NCBI GenBank assembly: GCA_903858975.1
Contig: CAIOKW010000259.1
Coordinates: 1 to 14,496, forward strand
Origin: Oligoflexia bacterium
Lineage (GTDB): Bacteria; Bdellovibrionota; UBA1018; CAIMNF01
Length of the DNA: 14,496 nt
Direction: 5' to 3'
Shown here: positions 5,406 to 13,284 of the stretch, one piece after another
How positions within the stretch are numbered: position 1 is the first letter of the stretch
Layout: every line of letters begins with the position of its first letter
Program-made: the position numbers and the translations under genes
Notes under the pieces: model-generated
Database searches by the model: none
What the model saw: only the letters and a program-made list of their open reading frames with translations
Told to the model about the DNA's origin: nothing

Positions 5406-6962
5406 ATGTCACAGAATGCCAATGAAGTTTTGAAGGATCGCGAACGTTTAGCAGAGCTCGGGGGCGGGCTTGCACGGATTGAAAAACAGCACCAATCAGG
5501 AAAGTTGACCGCGCGTGAACGCGTGGAGCTTCTCTTGGATCCAGGAAGCTTTGTTGAACTCGATAAATTCGTCACTCATCGCTGTACTGATTTCGGAATG
5601 GAATCCCAAAAGTTTTATGGCGATGGAGTCATCACCGGCTATGGCACGATCAATGGCCGCAAAGTGTGCTTGTTCTCTCAAGACTTCACCGTTTTTGGAG
5701 GATCTCTTTCAGGGGCCCACGCGAGCAAAATTTGTAAGGTGATGGACCTTGCTTTGAAAACAGGAGTCCCCGTTATTGGTCTTAATGATTCAGGCGGTGC
5801 GCGGATTCAAGAAGGTGTTGAATCTTTAGGTGGCTACGCAGAAATATTTTGGCGAAATGTTCAGGCCAGTGGCGTGATTCCACAAATCAGTTTGATCCTA
5901 GGACCGTGCGCCGGGGGAGCGGTGTACTCTCCTGCGATCACAGACTTCATCGCGATGGTGGATGGTTCTTCTTACATGTTTGTGACTGGGCCTGATGTGA
6001 TTAAGACTGTGACTCATGAGGAAGTGAGCAAAGAAGATTTAGGTGGGGCTGAAACCCACGCCTCTACGAGTGGCGTATGCCAATTGGTTTATGCAGATGA
6101 GCGCGCTATGTTTGAAGGTACTCGTAGGCTCCTCGATTTCCTTCCCTCCAATAATCTGGATCAAGCACCTCGAAAGGTGAGCGGAGATTCTGCAGATCGA
6201 CTTTGCAGTCGTATTTCAGAAGTGCTCCCGGATGTATCAACCAAGCCTTATGATATCCGCCATATCATTGAAGATGTGATTGATGACGGAGACTTCTTAG
6301 AGGTTCATCAAACTTATGCTGCCAATATTGTGGTTGGGTTTGCTCGTTTAAATGGTCAGACGATTGGTGTAATCGGAAATCAGCCAGCCCACCTCGCAGG
6401 GTGTTTGGATATTGCCGCTTCATCAAAAGCAGCACGATTTGTTCGCTATTGTGATGCGTTTAATATTCCACTCGTTACCTTTGTCGATGTCCCAGGGTTT
6501 TTGCCGGGAACTGCGCAAGAGTACGGCGGAATCATTCGCCATGGAGCAAAGCTCCTCTATGCATACGCGGAAGCAACGGTTCCTAAATTAACCGTGATTA
6601 CTCGTAAAGCCTACGGTGGGGCGTATGATGTGATGTCCTCTAAGCACATTCGCGCTGACTTAAATCTCGCGTACCCCAATGCTGAAATCGCAGTGATGGG
6701 TCCAGATGGCGCCATTAATATCCTATACCGTAAAGAGATTGCTGAAGCGGAAGCCGCAGGCAAAGTGCTTGAGGCTCGAGCAAAACTAGTGAATCACTAC
6801 AAAGAGACTTTTGCCAATCCTTACAAAGCGGCAGAGCTTGGCTATGTGGACGAGGTGATCGATCCGAAATTCACCCGTGTCCGATTGATTCAGGGACTTG
6901 AACTCCTCGCGGGTAAGCGCGAAGCGGGACCTAAGCGTAAACACGGAAATATTCCACTTTAA
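5406..6962 (+). CDS. Acyl-CoA carboxylase, carboxyltransferase (beta) subunit, probably propionyl-CoA
   Basis: 518 aa, the full length of the PccB/AccD5-type family. It transfers the carboxyl group from carboxybiotin on the carrier subunit to an acyl-CoA, giving methylmalonyl-CoA from propionyl-CoA (or malonyl-CoA from acetyl-CoA). The N-terminal half has the family opening KLTARERVELLLDPGSF and GYGTINGRKVCLFSQDFTVF, then the oxyanion-hole glycines LNDSGGARIQEGV and GPCAGGAVYSPA. The C-terminal half has FVDVPGFLPGTAQEYGGIIR, KAYGGAYDVMSSKHI and NAEIAVMGPDGAINILYRKE, typical of propionyl-CoA carboxylase beta chains. Substrate is inferred by resemblance; methylcrotonyl-CoA carboxylase is less likely. 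ATG 5406 agrees with the family start, although the upstream Shine-Dalgarno is weak. First gene of a four-gene unit; 13 bases separate it from the biotin carboxylase ATG. No TM segment; cytoplasmic. Confidence 0.93.
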   Translation: MSQNANEVLKDRERLAELGGGLARIEKQHQSGKLTARERVELLLDPGSFVELDKFVTHRCTDFGMESQKFYGDGVITGYGTINGRKVCLFSQDFTVFGGSLSGAHASKICKVMDLALKTGVPVIGLNDSGGARIQEGVESLGGYAEIFWRNVQASGVIPQISLILGPCAGGAVYSPAITDFIAMVDGSSYMFVTGPDVIKTVTHEEVSKEDLGGAETHASTSGVCQLVYADERAMFEGTRRLLDFLPSNNLDQAPRKVSGDSADRLCSRISEVLPDVSTKPYDIRHIIEDVIDDGDFLEVHQTYAANIVVGFARLNGQTIGVIGNQPAHLAGCLDIAASSKAARFVRYCDAFNIPLVTFVDVPGFLPGTAQEYGGIIRHGAKLLYAYAEATVPKLTVITRKAYGGAYDVMSSKHIRADLNLAYPNAEIAVMGPDGAINILYRKEIAEAEAAGKVLEARAKLVNHYKETFANPYKAAELGYVDEVIDPKFTRVRLIQGLELLAGKREAGPKRKHGNIPL

Positions 6963-6975
6963 TAGGGTAGAGATC

Positions 6976-8529
6976 ATGAAATTTGAATTTAAAAAAAGAG
7001 AGCCAGTGCTCATTGCCAATCGCGGTGAAATTGCCATTCGAGTCGCTCGAACTGCAAAGATGCTTGGTTTTGGAACAGTGGCGGTCTATTCCGATGCCGA
7101 TCGATTCTCAGAGCATGTGAAGTTTTGTGATCACGCCGAATACATTGGTGAGTCAGAGCCGAAATCGAGCTACCTGATTGCCGAGAAGATTATTGCAGCT
7201 GCGAAGAAGCATGGCGCGAAATACATTCATCCGGGTTATGGATTTTTGTCTGAACGTCCGCATTTCGTAGAAGCGGTAGAAAAAGCAGGACTCGTATTTG
7301 TGGGACCTTCCGCTGAATGTATGCGCGTGATGGGGGATAAGATCGAAGCGAGACGAACCGTGGATCGCCTTGGGGTTCCTCGTGTTCCTGGAAGTCCAGG
7401 AGCGGTCAAAGATGCCGTTGAAGCTTTAGAGTTCGCAAAAACAGTGAAGTTCCCGGTTCTGCTTAAGGCCACTGCGGGGGGCGGTGGAAAAGGAATGAGA
7501 CGGGTAGATACTGAAGCAGAACTCCTTTCGGCATTTGAATCTGCGTCTCGCGAAGCACTCAGTGCATTTGGTGATGGCGCAATGTATGTGGAAAAGTACA
7601 TTTTGGAACCTCATCACGTTGAAGTTCAAGTTTTTGGGGATGGCACAGGTGGCGGAATTCATTTAGGTGAGCGTGAGTGTTCTATTCAGCGCAGGCACCA
7701 AAAGGGTTGGGAAGAATCTCCCGCTCCCATTTTAGAGCAGTATCCTGAAACGCGTGCAAAGATGTTTGAGTGTGCGGTAAAAATCACACGAGAAATCAAT
7801 TATGCGGGGGCAGGAACTTTTGAGTTTATCGTGGATGGCGCGGGTGATTTTTATTTCCTTGAAATGAACACTCGTCTCCAGGTCGAGCACCCCGTGACTG
7901 AATGGGTGACCGGAATTGATCTCGTTGGAATGCAGTTACTCCTAGCGTCCGGTGAGCTTACGCTTCCTAGGCAAGAGACCATCGTTCGAAATGGTGCTTC
8001 AATAGAGGTGAGGATTTATGCGGAAGATCCGCAAAACTTTCTCCCGGCACCCGGGAAAATGGGAAAGATCACGCAACCCAATGGGCCGTTTCTTCGCTGG
8101 GACTCATCGTATGAAATTAAAGGCGAAGTTTCGATGTTCTATGATCCCATGATTGCGAAGCTCTCGGTTTGGGGGCGGGATCGTGCGGAAGCTGTGGCTC
8201 GTATGCGAGTCGCGCTGGATGAGTTATCCATTGAAGCGCCCAAAAACTCACAGGGTGAAATCAAGGGTTCTTTGAAAACGAATGTGACCTTTCTTCAGCG
8301 ACTTGCGCGCTGTGAGGATGTGATTGCAGGTAGAACCACGACGGATCTGATTCCTCGAAATCCTTCCCTTACGGAATCAAAGACCAGCCTTGAAACGGAT
8401 GATGCAACGGCGATAGCGCTTGCGATTTTGCGTCTCACTGAAAGCATGGATTCAAGTGAAGGCGGGGACACAGCCGTCGGAAATCAGAGCCTCTGGAATC
8501 AGCGAGCGAAGTGGGAGAGTATCCGATGA
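6976..8529 (+). CDS. Biotin carboxylase subunit of the acyl-CoA carboxylase
   Basis: 517 aa from ATG 6976, chosen because MKFEFKKREPVLIANRGEIA starts as the family does and GGGTAGAG precedes it; the frame is open 26 codons further upstream inside the previous gene. It carboxylates biotin with ATP and bicarbonate. Seen in order: IANRGEIAIRV (13-23), HPGYGFLSE (85-93), the ATP-grasp glycine loop KATAGGGGKGMR (164-175), the catalytic block RRHQK (239-243), E283 and E296 metal ligands (TFEF, FLEMN), R300, Q302-V303-E304 (RLQVEHP), and R346. The C-terminal about 70 residues continue past the usual biotin carboxylase fold, as in alpha subunits that lead to a carrier, but the carrier here is a separate gene. 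One oddity: after HQK the family usually has VVEE or similar, here GWEE (244-247). Its TGA overlaps the next ATG (ATGA), so the two are translationally coupled. Confidence 0.93.
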   Translation: MKFEFKKREPVLIANRGEIAIRVARTAKMLGFGTVAVYSDADRFSEHVKFCDHAEYIGESEPKSSYLIAEKIIAAAKKHGAKYIHPGYGFLSERPHFVEAVEKAGLVFVGPSAECMRVMGDKIEARRTVDRLGVPRVPGSPGAVKDAVEALEFAKTVKFPVLLKATAGGGGKGMRRVDTEAELLSAFESASREALSAFGDGAMYVEKYILEPHHVEVQVFGDGTGGGIHLGERECSIQRRHQKGWEESPAPILEQYPETRAKMFECAVKITREINYAGAGTFEFIVDGAGDFYFLEMNTRLQVEHPVTEWVTGIDLVGMQLLLASGELTLPRQETIVRNGASIEVRIYAEDPQNFLPAPGKMGKITQPNGPFLRWDSSYEIKGEVSMFYDPMIAKLSVWGRDRAEAVARMRVALDELSIEAPKNSQGEIKGSLKTNVTFLQRLARCEDVIAGRTTTDLIPRNPSLTESKTSLETDDATAIALAILRLTESMDSSEGGDTAVGNQSLWNQRAKWESIR

Positions 8530-9047
8530 TTGAAGGTAAAATTGGTAAAAAAACACTCGTATTTCTTTCAAATCCCAAAGGCCGAGCGGGTGAGACGGAA
8601 GTAAAGCTTTCAGATGGTCGCATCGAGAAGGTGCGCTGGGTTCGTGATGAGCAAGGGATTTGGATTGAGAGCTCTCAGGGTTTTTTGGGATTTGATGTGA
8701 GAAAAACCCAGAATGATCTTGGATCGACTGAATATGAACTCATGCGAAGGAAGCACGCCTCTGTCACTTCAGGCCTATCTTTCTTGAAGGCGGGCGAAGC
8801 ACTTGATTCAAATAGCGGCAACCAAAACAAAAAAGGCGCTCGGGTAAAATCTCAGATGCCAGGAAAGATTGTTCGGGTTTTGGTGAAGCCAGGCCAAGAA
8901 GTTAAAAAAGGGGAAGCCGTAATGGTGATGGAAGCCATGAAGATGGAAAATGAGATTAAGTCTCCGCAGGATGGCGTCATTAAGGATGTTCGAGTTTCTG
9001 AAGGTCAAGCGGTTGAAACCGGCGCTGAGCTTCTGAACTTTGCTTGA
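8526..9047 (+). CDS. Biotin carboxyl carrier subunit
   Basis: 173 aa from ATG 8526, which overlaps the previous stop as ATGA and has GGGAGAG (8513-8519) at good spacing; an upstream GTG at 8511 is less likely. Residues 1-95 are not recognisable as a named domain but are basic/charged and resemble the linker region that joins biotin carboxylase to carrier in propionyl-CoA carboxylase alpha chains. Residues 104-173 are the biotinyl domain: VKSQMPGKIVRVLVKPGQEV, then VMEAMKMENEI, with the biotinylated lysine K139 in the EAMKM motif. It shuttles carboxybiotin between the biotin carboxylase and the carboxyltransferase. The first half and the carrier are fused to the biotin carboxylase in many alpha subunits; here they are split, with 4-base overlap suggesting 1:1 output. 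Confidence 0.92.
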   Translation: MIEGKIGKKTLVFLSNPKGRAGETEVKLSDGRIEKVRWVRDEQGIWIESSQGFLGFDVRKTQNDLGSTEYELMRRKHASVTSGLSFLKAGEALDSNSGNQNKKGARVKSQMPGKIVRVLVKPGQEVKKGEAVMVMEAMKMENEIKSPQDGVIKDVRVSEGQAVETGAELLNFA

Positions 9048-9055
9048 GTTTAACT

Positions 9056-9418
9056 ATGACGAAGAACACTCGCCTTGTTTATTCCACTGATCCGACGCTC
9101 AATCAGAAATGTCCTAAGTGTAAAGAAGTGGTCTCAGAGTGTACCTGTGAACCTGAGGTTGATCCAAAGTCTTATCAGTTTGTAGCCGTTCTTCGAATGG
9201 AGAAACAAGGTCGCGGTGGAAAGACCGTAACTGTGATCGATCGCCTTCCAAAGAATGAGATTTTTTTGAAAGAATTGACGACACTCCTTAAAAAGAAGTG
9301 CGGAACGGGTGGGACCTACTTGATGGATGGTAAAGAGGGTGTGATTGAGATTCAGGGCGACAAGCGCGATCTGATTCGGCCGCTCCTGCTCAAAGAGGGA
9401 ATTAAATCGAAGGGCTAG
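9056..9418 (+). CDS. yciH: SUI1/YciH-family translation initiation factor-like protein with zinc-binding cysteines
   Basis: 120 aa from ATG 9056 (an in-frame TTG at 9044 overlaps the previous TGA; the ATG starts MTKNTRLVYSTDP, which matches the YciH N-terminus, so I chose it). It belongs to the eIF1/SUI1 fold that in bacteria checks start-codon/initiator pairing on the 30S subunit. The C-terminal part shows KKKCGTGGTYL and the signature VIEIQGDKRD (96-104), close to E. coli YciH. Residues 19-31 hold CPKC and CTC (C19, C22, C29, C31), a likely four-cysteine zinc knuckle; several bacterial family members carry similar cysteines. The Shine-Dalgarno is weak (TTGAG), so coupling to the carrier gene is likely. 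Its last 17 bases overlap the end of the convergent receiver gene. Confidence 0.88.
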   Translation: MTKNTRLVYSTDPTLNQKCPKCKEVVSECTCEPEVDPKSYQFVAVLRMEKQGRGGKTVTVIDRLPKNEIFLKELTTLLKKKCGTGGTYLMDGKEGVIEIQGDKRDLIRPLLLKEGIKSKG

Positions 9419-9824
9419 GTGCTTCGGGCAGTTCAGCAGCCTTGTTCGATTTCCGTTCGTATAATTTTATTTTGTTTAAGAGTGAATTTAAATTAAAGGG
9501 CTTTTCGACCCAACCAATAGCGCTAATGTCTTTTGCGCGTTGTTCAGCATCACCCGCGGCTGTGAGAACCACAATCGGTGACATGTGATCGTGCTTATTT
9601 AAGAACTCAAGGGCAAACTCCCAGCCATTCATGATGGGCATCTTCATATCGAGGAGGATGAGATTCGGGATCATACCCATTTTCATAACTTCCATTGCGG
9701 CAAAGCCGTTGTCTGCTGTGAAGACTTGGTAGCCCTCAGACTCCAAGTATTCTTTAATGGTGAGAAGGAGTTCCGCTTCGTCATCAATGACGAGAATCGT
9801 TTTGCCATTGGGTTTTGGGTTCAT
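9402..9824 (-). CDS. Single-domain response regulator (CheY-like receiver)
   Basis: 140 aa. The whole protein is one receiver domain plus a short tail (residues 123-140). Visible features: acidic pair D14-D15 (LVIDDE), phospho-acceptor D59 (LLDMKMP), T88 (VVLTAAG) and K108 (VEKPF). No DNA-binding or enzymatic output domain follows, so it acts by protein contact or as part of a relay. ATG overlaps the kinase stop codon (9821-9824, ATGA on the minus strand), so the pair is translationally coupled. The C-terminal tail is proline/serine rich. Confidence 0.94.
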   Translation of the reverse strand: MNPKPNGKTILVIDDEAELLLTIKEYLESEGYQVFTADNGFAAMEVMKMGMIPNLILLDMKMPIMNGWEFALEFLNKHDHMSPIVVLTAAGDAEQRAKDISAIGWVEKPFNLNSLLNKIKLYERKSNKAAELPEAPSPSI

Positions 9825-11398
9825 AGTTTTTCCTCTCTTGGGAGTTCGAAAAAGAAAGTGCTCCCTTCACCGAGCTTACTTTTGAGTCCAATTGTACCCC
9901 GGTGAAGTTCGATGATTCTTCTACAGATGAATAGCCCTAAGCCTAATCCTCCTGATCGGTCAGCAAGCTCGACAGAACCCCGTGAAAAGGGTGTGAAGAG
10001 GACCCCTTGTTCCTGATCTGAAATACCAGGACCATAATCTTTTACGCTTAACCGAACTATTTTAGGGTTAACGGTCAAATCCACCTCAATCGGGCTTTCG
10101 ACTGCAGTATATTTACTCGCATTATCCAAAAGGTTTGAGATGACTTGATAGATTCTAAGGCTATCAATATTAAGGTGAATGGGAGTCTCAGGCTTCGTAA
10201 AGCTAATCTTGCGATCTGGCTTCCTCAGCTTGAAGTCTCCAATGGCATCATGAATGGGGCTTGAGATGTCGGTGGGTTTCAAATTGAGGGTGAGCACACC
10301 ACGCTCCAGGCGTGAGACGTCAAGGAGATCAACCACGAGGCGGCTGATTCGCTCCGCTTGAATCGCAAGACGTTTCAAAGTGGAGAGTTGTACAGGATTC
10401 CCTTTTTCTAGCTGTTGTTCTGCAAATTGAATGAGGAGCGTAAACACCGTAATGGGAGTGCGAAGTTCATGTGCGGCCACATCTAAGAAACGAGATTTCA
10501 TGATCGTTGCTGTTTCAGCAGTTGCTCGTGCTCGCTTCAGTTCCGTCTCCAATTGATGTCGATCGGTTGTATCGAGCAGCACCAGTATTCCTGCAATGAT
10601 GTTTCCACTGGGGCCAAAGATGGGAGCTGCATTCACCCAAACGACCCGCTCCTCGAAGTTGGGAAGCTTAATCTTAAACTCTTGGCTAATCTTTTCTTGC
10701 TGAATGAGCGCGCGATTGAGTGGCATTTCTTCGGCTTTGACGGGAGAGCCATCCAGGTGGGTCATTTTCCAAAACGAGATGAGTGTGGATGCATCGATGT
10801 CTTCGATTTTTTCGCCAGGTAGACCAAACTTCATCATGAATGCAGCCTGATTAATATATTTGAGTCGATTGGTCCGCGCATCGGCAATCACCACCCCTGC
10901 CTGGCTCTGATTGAGTGCGGCTTGCAGTAATCTTGTTAATTCAGATAGGTCCTCTTTGATTTTTTTCTCCTCAGTGATGTCAGTAAAATTAACGACGATT
11001 TCGCTGAGCTCACCTTCGGCATTCAATTCAGGATAGGCGTTGCAGAGTGCCCAAACGACTCGATCTTCTTCAGGACGAAAGATTCCCACCAATTGATTTT
11101 TAATGGGCGCTAAGGAATTCTTGACTCGATTGACGGGAAACTCACTGAGTTGCATAGTGGAGCCATCCTCATGAATAAATCGCCAATGAGTATCGCTCGC
11201 AACACGCCCCTTGATTGACTGGGCGGTCAGGCCCAAGAGTTGTGCTGCCAATTGGTTTGAATAGAGGACCGTGGTATCGGGAGCATGGACGACGACGCCC
11301 ACCCTCAAGTTCTCGAGCAATTTACTGAATCCGGGTTCACCACCGCGCATTACTCTTTCCAAGGAATCAGCAGCAATTGGGTGCGTTTTTCCGATCAT
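9821..11398 (-). CDS. Cytoplasmic hybrid-free histidine kinase with two PAS domains
   Basis: 525 aa. There are no transmembrane segments or signal peptide, so it is a soluble sensor. PAS 1 spans about residues 25-140 (LRVGVVVHAPDTTVLYSN, ending in a PAC-like VVNFTDITEEKK). PAS 2 spans about 154-278 (QAGVVIADARTNRLKYIN, ending ILVLLDTTDRHQ). The HisKA dimerisation helix holds H310 (AAHELRTP). The HATPase_c domain shows the N-box N426 (NLLDNASKY), G1 DYGPGIS (454-460) and G2 GGLGLGLF (483-490). No ligand or chromophore can be named from the PAS sequences. Start: ATG 11396-11398 has no clear Shine-Dalgarno; an internal ATG at 11348-11350 has GGAAAGAG upstream and would give 509 aa with both PAS domains intact. 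The receiver gene directly follows, giving a simple two-component pair. Confidence 0.92.
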   Translation of the reverse strand: MIGKTHPIAADSLERVMRGGEPGFSKLLENLRVGVVVHAPDTTVLYSNQLAAQLLGLTAQSIKGRVASDTHWRFIHEDGSTMQLSEFPVNRVKNSLAPIKNQLVGIFRPEEDRVVWALCNAYPELNAEGELSEIVVNFTDITEEKKIKEDLSELTRLLQAALNQSQAGVVIADARTNRLKYINQAAFMMKFGLPGEKIEDIDASTLISFWKMTHLDGSPVKAEEMPLNRALIQQEKISQEFKIKLPNFEERVVWVNAAPIFGPSGNIIAGILVLLDTTDRHQLETELKRARATAETATIMKSRFLDVAAHELRTPITVFTLLIQFAEQQLEKGNPVQLSTLKRLAIQAERISRLVVDLLDVSRLERGVLTLNLKPTDISSPIHDAIGDFKLRKPDRKISFTKPETPIHLNIDSLRIYQVISNLLDNASKYTAVESPIEVDLTVNPKIVRLSVKDYGPGISDQEQGVLFTPFSRGSVELADRSGGLGLGLFICRRIIELHRGTIGLKSKLGEGSTFFFELPREEKL

Positions 11399-11518
11399 TA
11401 ATGATGGTTAAGCAAAAGAGGGACCAGGCTATGCTCAGGGGTGATGGATCTGAGGGCTCAAAAGCGGGTAGGGATTGGAAATAATGGCCCAAGGGAGGGT
11501 CTCATCGCTGCCTTTACC

Positions 11519-11547
11519 TTGATTTTAAAACGATTATTGAATATATC
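11519..11547 (+). promoter_or_regulatory. Sigma-70-type promoter for trhO
   Basis: TTGATT (11519-11524) and TATATC (11542-11547) are separated by exactly 17 bases, giving a start near 11554 and a leader of about 39 nt. It lies in the 194-base gap divergent from the histidine kinase. Confidence 0.5.
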
Positions 11548-11563
11548 CTTTTCCAAACAACCA

Positions 11564-11587
11564 CCGGGTTTGGAGCCCGGAGAGGAG
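11564..11587 (+). promoter_or_regulatory. Leader hairpin followed by strong ribosome-binding site of trhO
   Basis: CCGGG (11564-11568) pairs with CCCGG (11576-11580) around a 7-base loop. The hairpin ends directly at the Shine-Dalgarno AGAGGAG (11581-11587), five bases before ATG 11593. The stem leaves the ribosome site exposed; it may protect the 5' end or present the site. Confidence 0.45.
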
Positions 11588-11592
11588 TAATC

Positions 11593-12621
11593 ATGAAGTA
11601 TTCGATCTCAGCGTTTTTCTATTTTACGCGTCTCACAAATTTAGAATCCATTAAATCGGAATTAGAGCAAAAAGCAAAAGAGCTCAATATTAAGGGATTG
11701 ATGATCCTTGGGGCTGAGGGGATCAACTCCACGAGTTCTTCCAGCTCGAAAGAAAATCTAGAAACATTTAAGAGCTGGATCCGAGAACGATTTCAATGTC
11801 CGGATATTATGTTTAAAGATTCGTACAGCGATCATCCTCCGTTTCGTCGCTATAAGGTGAAAATTCGGGATGAGATTGTGACCACCGGAATCCCAGAGAT
11901 GATGCCACCACGAGGGAAAAATTATCATCTGAGTCCGGATGAGTGGAGCCGTGTGATGAAAGAAGATCCCGATGCAGTCGTGATCGACACCCGAAATTGG
12001 TATGAATACCAGATTGGGACTTTCAAGGGAGCCTTGAATCCCAATATTGAAAAATTCACTGAATTTCCTGAATACATTGAGAAGCAAGGAATTACGAAAG
12101 AAAAGAAAATGCTCATTTTTTGCACCGGGGGAATTCGATGTGAAAAAGGAATTCTTGAGCTTCAAAATCGTGGATACAATAATGTGTACCAGCTTGAAGG
12201 AGGGATTCTCAATTACCTCGAGCAAAAACCAAATGATCAATTTGAAGGGGAGTGCTTCGTATTTGATCATCGAGTAGCGGTTGATCAAAACCTGCAACCC
12301 TCAAAACGCTACAACCTTTGCCCGCACTGTGGTCAGCCCGGAGACATTCCTGTGACCTGTGGTCGTTGTGACTTTAATGAAAAGATTTGTACGGATTGCA
12401 GTAAGGCCGAGTTCAAAAAAGAGACCTGTTCTAAGAATTGCGCTCATCAATGGCAATTGAACCCGGGCAGGAAAGGAAACCGACAATTGCTTCCCTTTGA
12501 ACTCGAGAATATGGGAGCAGAGCTGGGCGCAGAGAGTCCGGTGAAAGAAATTAGGGTGACGAAAAAAAAGGTCGTCCGATTGAACGAGAAGGGCGAAGCT
12601 GAAACGCTTACGGTCAAATAG
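11593..12621 (+). CDS. trhO: tRNA uridine(34) hydroxylase TrhO (rhodanese-domain, YceA family)
   Basis: 342 aa, close to E. coli YceA/TrhO. It hydroxylates U34 of certain tRNAs to 5-hydroxyuridine using molecular oxygen, the first step to cmo5U/mcmo5U-type wobble bases. Residues 1-100 form the N-terminal domain with the family signature MILGAEGINSTSS (37-49) and the HPPFRRYKVKIRDEIVT segment. A rhodanese domain (about 117-211) carries the active-site loop FCTGGIRCEK with the key cysteine C177. The C-terminus has eight cysteines (C243, C246, C256, C259, C266, C269, C279, C283) in CxxC pairs, the expected metal-binding tail, then a lysine-rich end. The ATG has a strong Shine-Dalgarno. The next gene starts directly after its stop. 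Confidence 0.94.
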   Translation: MKYSISAFFYFTRLTNLESIKSELEQKAKELNIKGLMILGAEGINSTSSSSSKENLETFKSWIRERFQCPDIMFKDSYSDHPPFRRYKVKIRDEIVTTGIPEMMPPRGKNYHLSPDEWSRVMKEDPDAVVIDTRNWYEYQIGTFKGALNPNIEKFTEFPEYIEKQGITKEKKMLIFCTGGIRCEKGILELQNRGYNNVYQLEGGILNYLEQKPNDQFEGECFVFDHRVAVDQNLQPSKRYNLCPHCGQPGDIPVTCGRCDFNEKICTDCSKAEFKKETCSKNCAHQWQLNPGRKGNRQLLPFELENMGAELGAESPVKEIRVTKKKVVRLNEKGEAETLTVK

Positions 12622-13284
12622 ATGAAAGTCTTACTGGCGGGTGCCACGGGTCTTGTGGGTTCAGAGCTCTTAAACCTTCTAGAGCGAGAAACAGCGATCA
12701 CTGAAATCTATGTACTCTCTCGACGAAACATTGAATCCACGAGTGCGAAGGTGAAAATCCATCTCGCGAATTTGGGGCCTCCATATCTGTCTTCGGTTCA
12801 GGGAATGGTATTTGATGCGGTATTTTGTTGCTTAGGGAGTACGATTCGGGCTGCGGGGTCACAGGCGGCTTTTCGTAAAGTCGATTTGGAGGCGGTCTTA
12901 GATTTAGCCCATTTTACGGAAGGGTCAAAATCTCGCTCATTTTTGGTCATTTCTAGTTTAGGCGCAAGCCCACGCTCTTTCAGTTTCTATTCAAGAGTGA
13001 AGGGGCAAATGGAGTCAGGAGTGAGTGGGCTTATGATTCCAAGCGTGAGTATCTTAAGACCTTCACTCTTGATGGGCCATCGTGCTGAATCTCGCTTCGG
13101 TGAGAAAGTGGGCGAGGGAATCTTAAAGATGACTCAGGGTCTTCTCCGTGGCTCTTTCAAAAAGTACCGGGCAATTGAAGCTCGGAGGGTCGCGCGCGCA
13201 CTGTTGCGTTTATCCTTGCACCTTTACCCAGGCGTTAAAGTCTATGAAAGTGATGAAATTGAGGCGATGGCAGGAGTCGATTAA
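12622..13284 (+). CDS. SDR-type NAD(P)-binding oxidoreductase-like protein (HTATIP2/YbjT-like)
   Basis: 220 aa. The N-terminus is a Rossmann fold with the dinucleotide motif LLAGATGLVGSELL (G7, G10, G13). A serine-rich strand (VISSLGAS, 109-116) and YSRVK (Y123, K127) give the SDR catalytic arrangement S-Y-x3-K. The ILRPSLLMGHR segment is typical of atypical/extended SDRs of the HTATIP2 (TIP30) and NAD(P)H-binding groups. The substrate is unknown. ATG 12622 lies directly after the trhO stop with no gap, so it depends on coupled translation. Its stop codon overlaps that of the convergent metallophosphoesterase. Confidence 0.85.
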   Translation: MKVLLAGATGLVGSELLNLLERETAITEIYVLSRRNIESTSAKVKIHLANLGPPYLSSVQGMVFDAVFCCLGSTIRAAGSQAAFRKVDLEAVLDLAHFTEGSKSRSFLVISSLGASPRSFSFYSRVKGQMESGVSGLMIPSVSILRPSLLMGHRAESRFGEKVGEGILKMTQGLLRGSFKKYRAIEARRVARALLRLSLHLYPGVKVYESDEIEAMAGVD

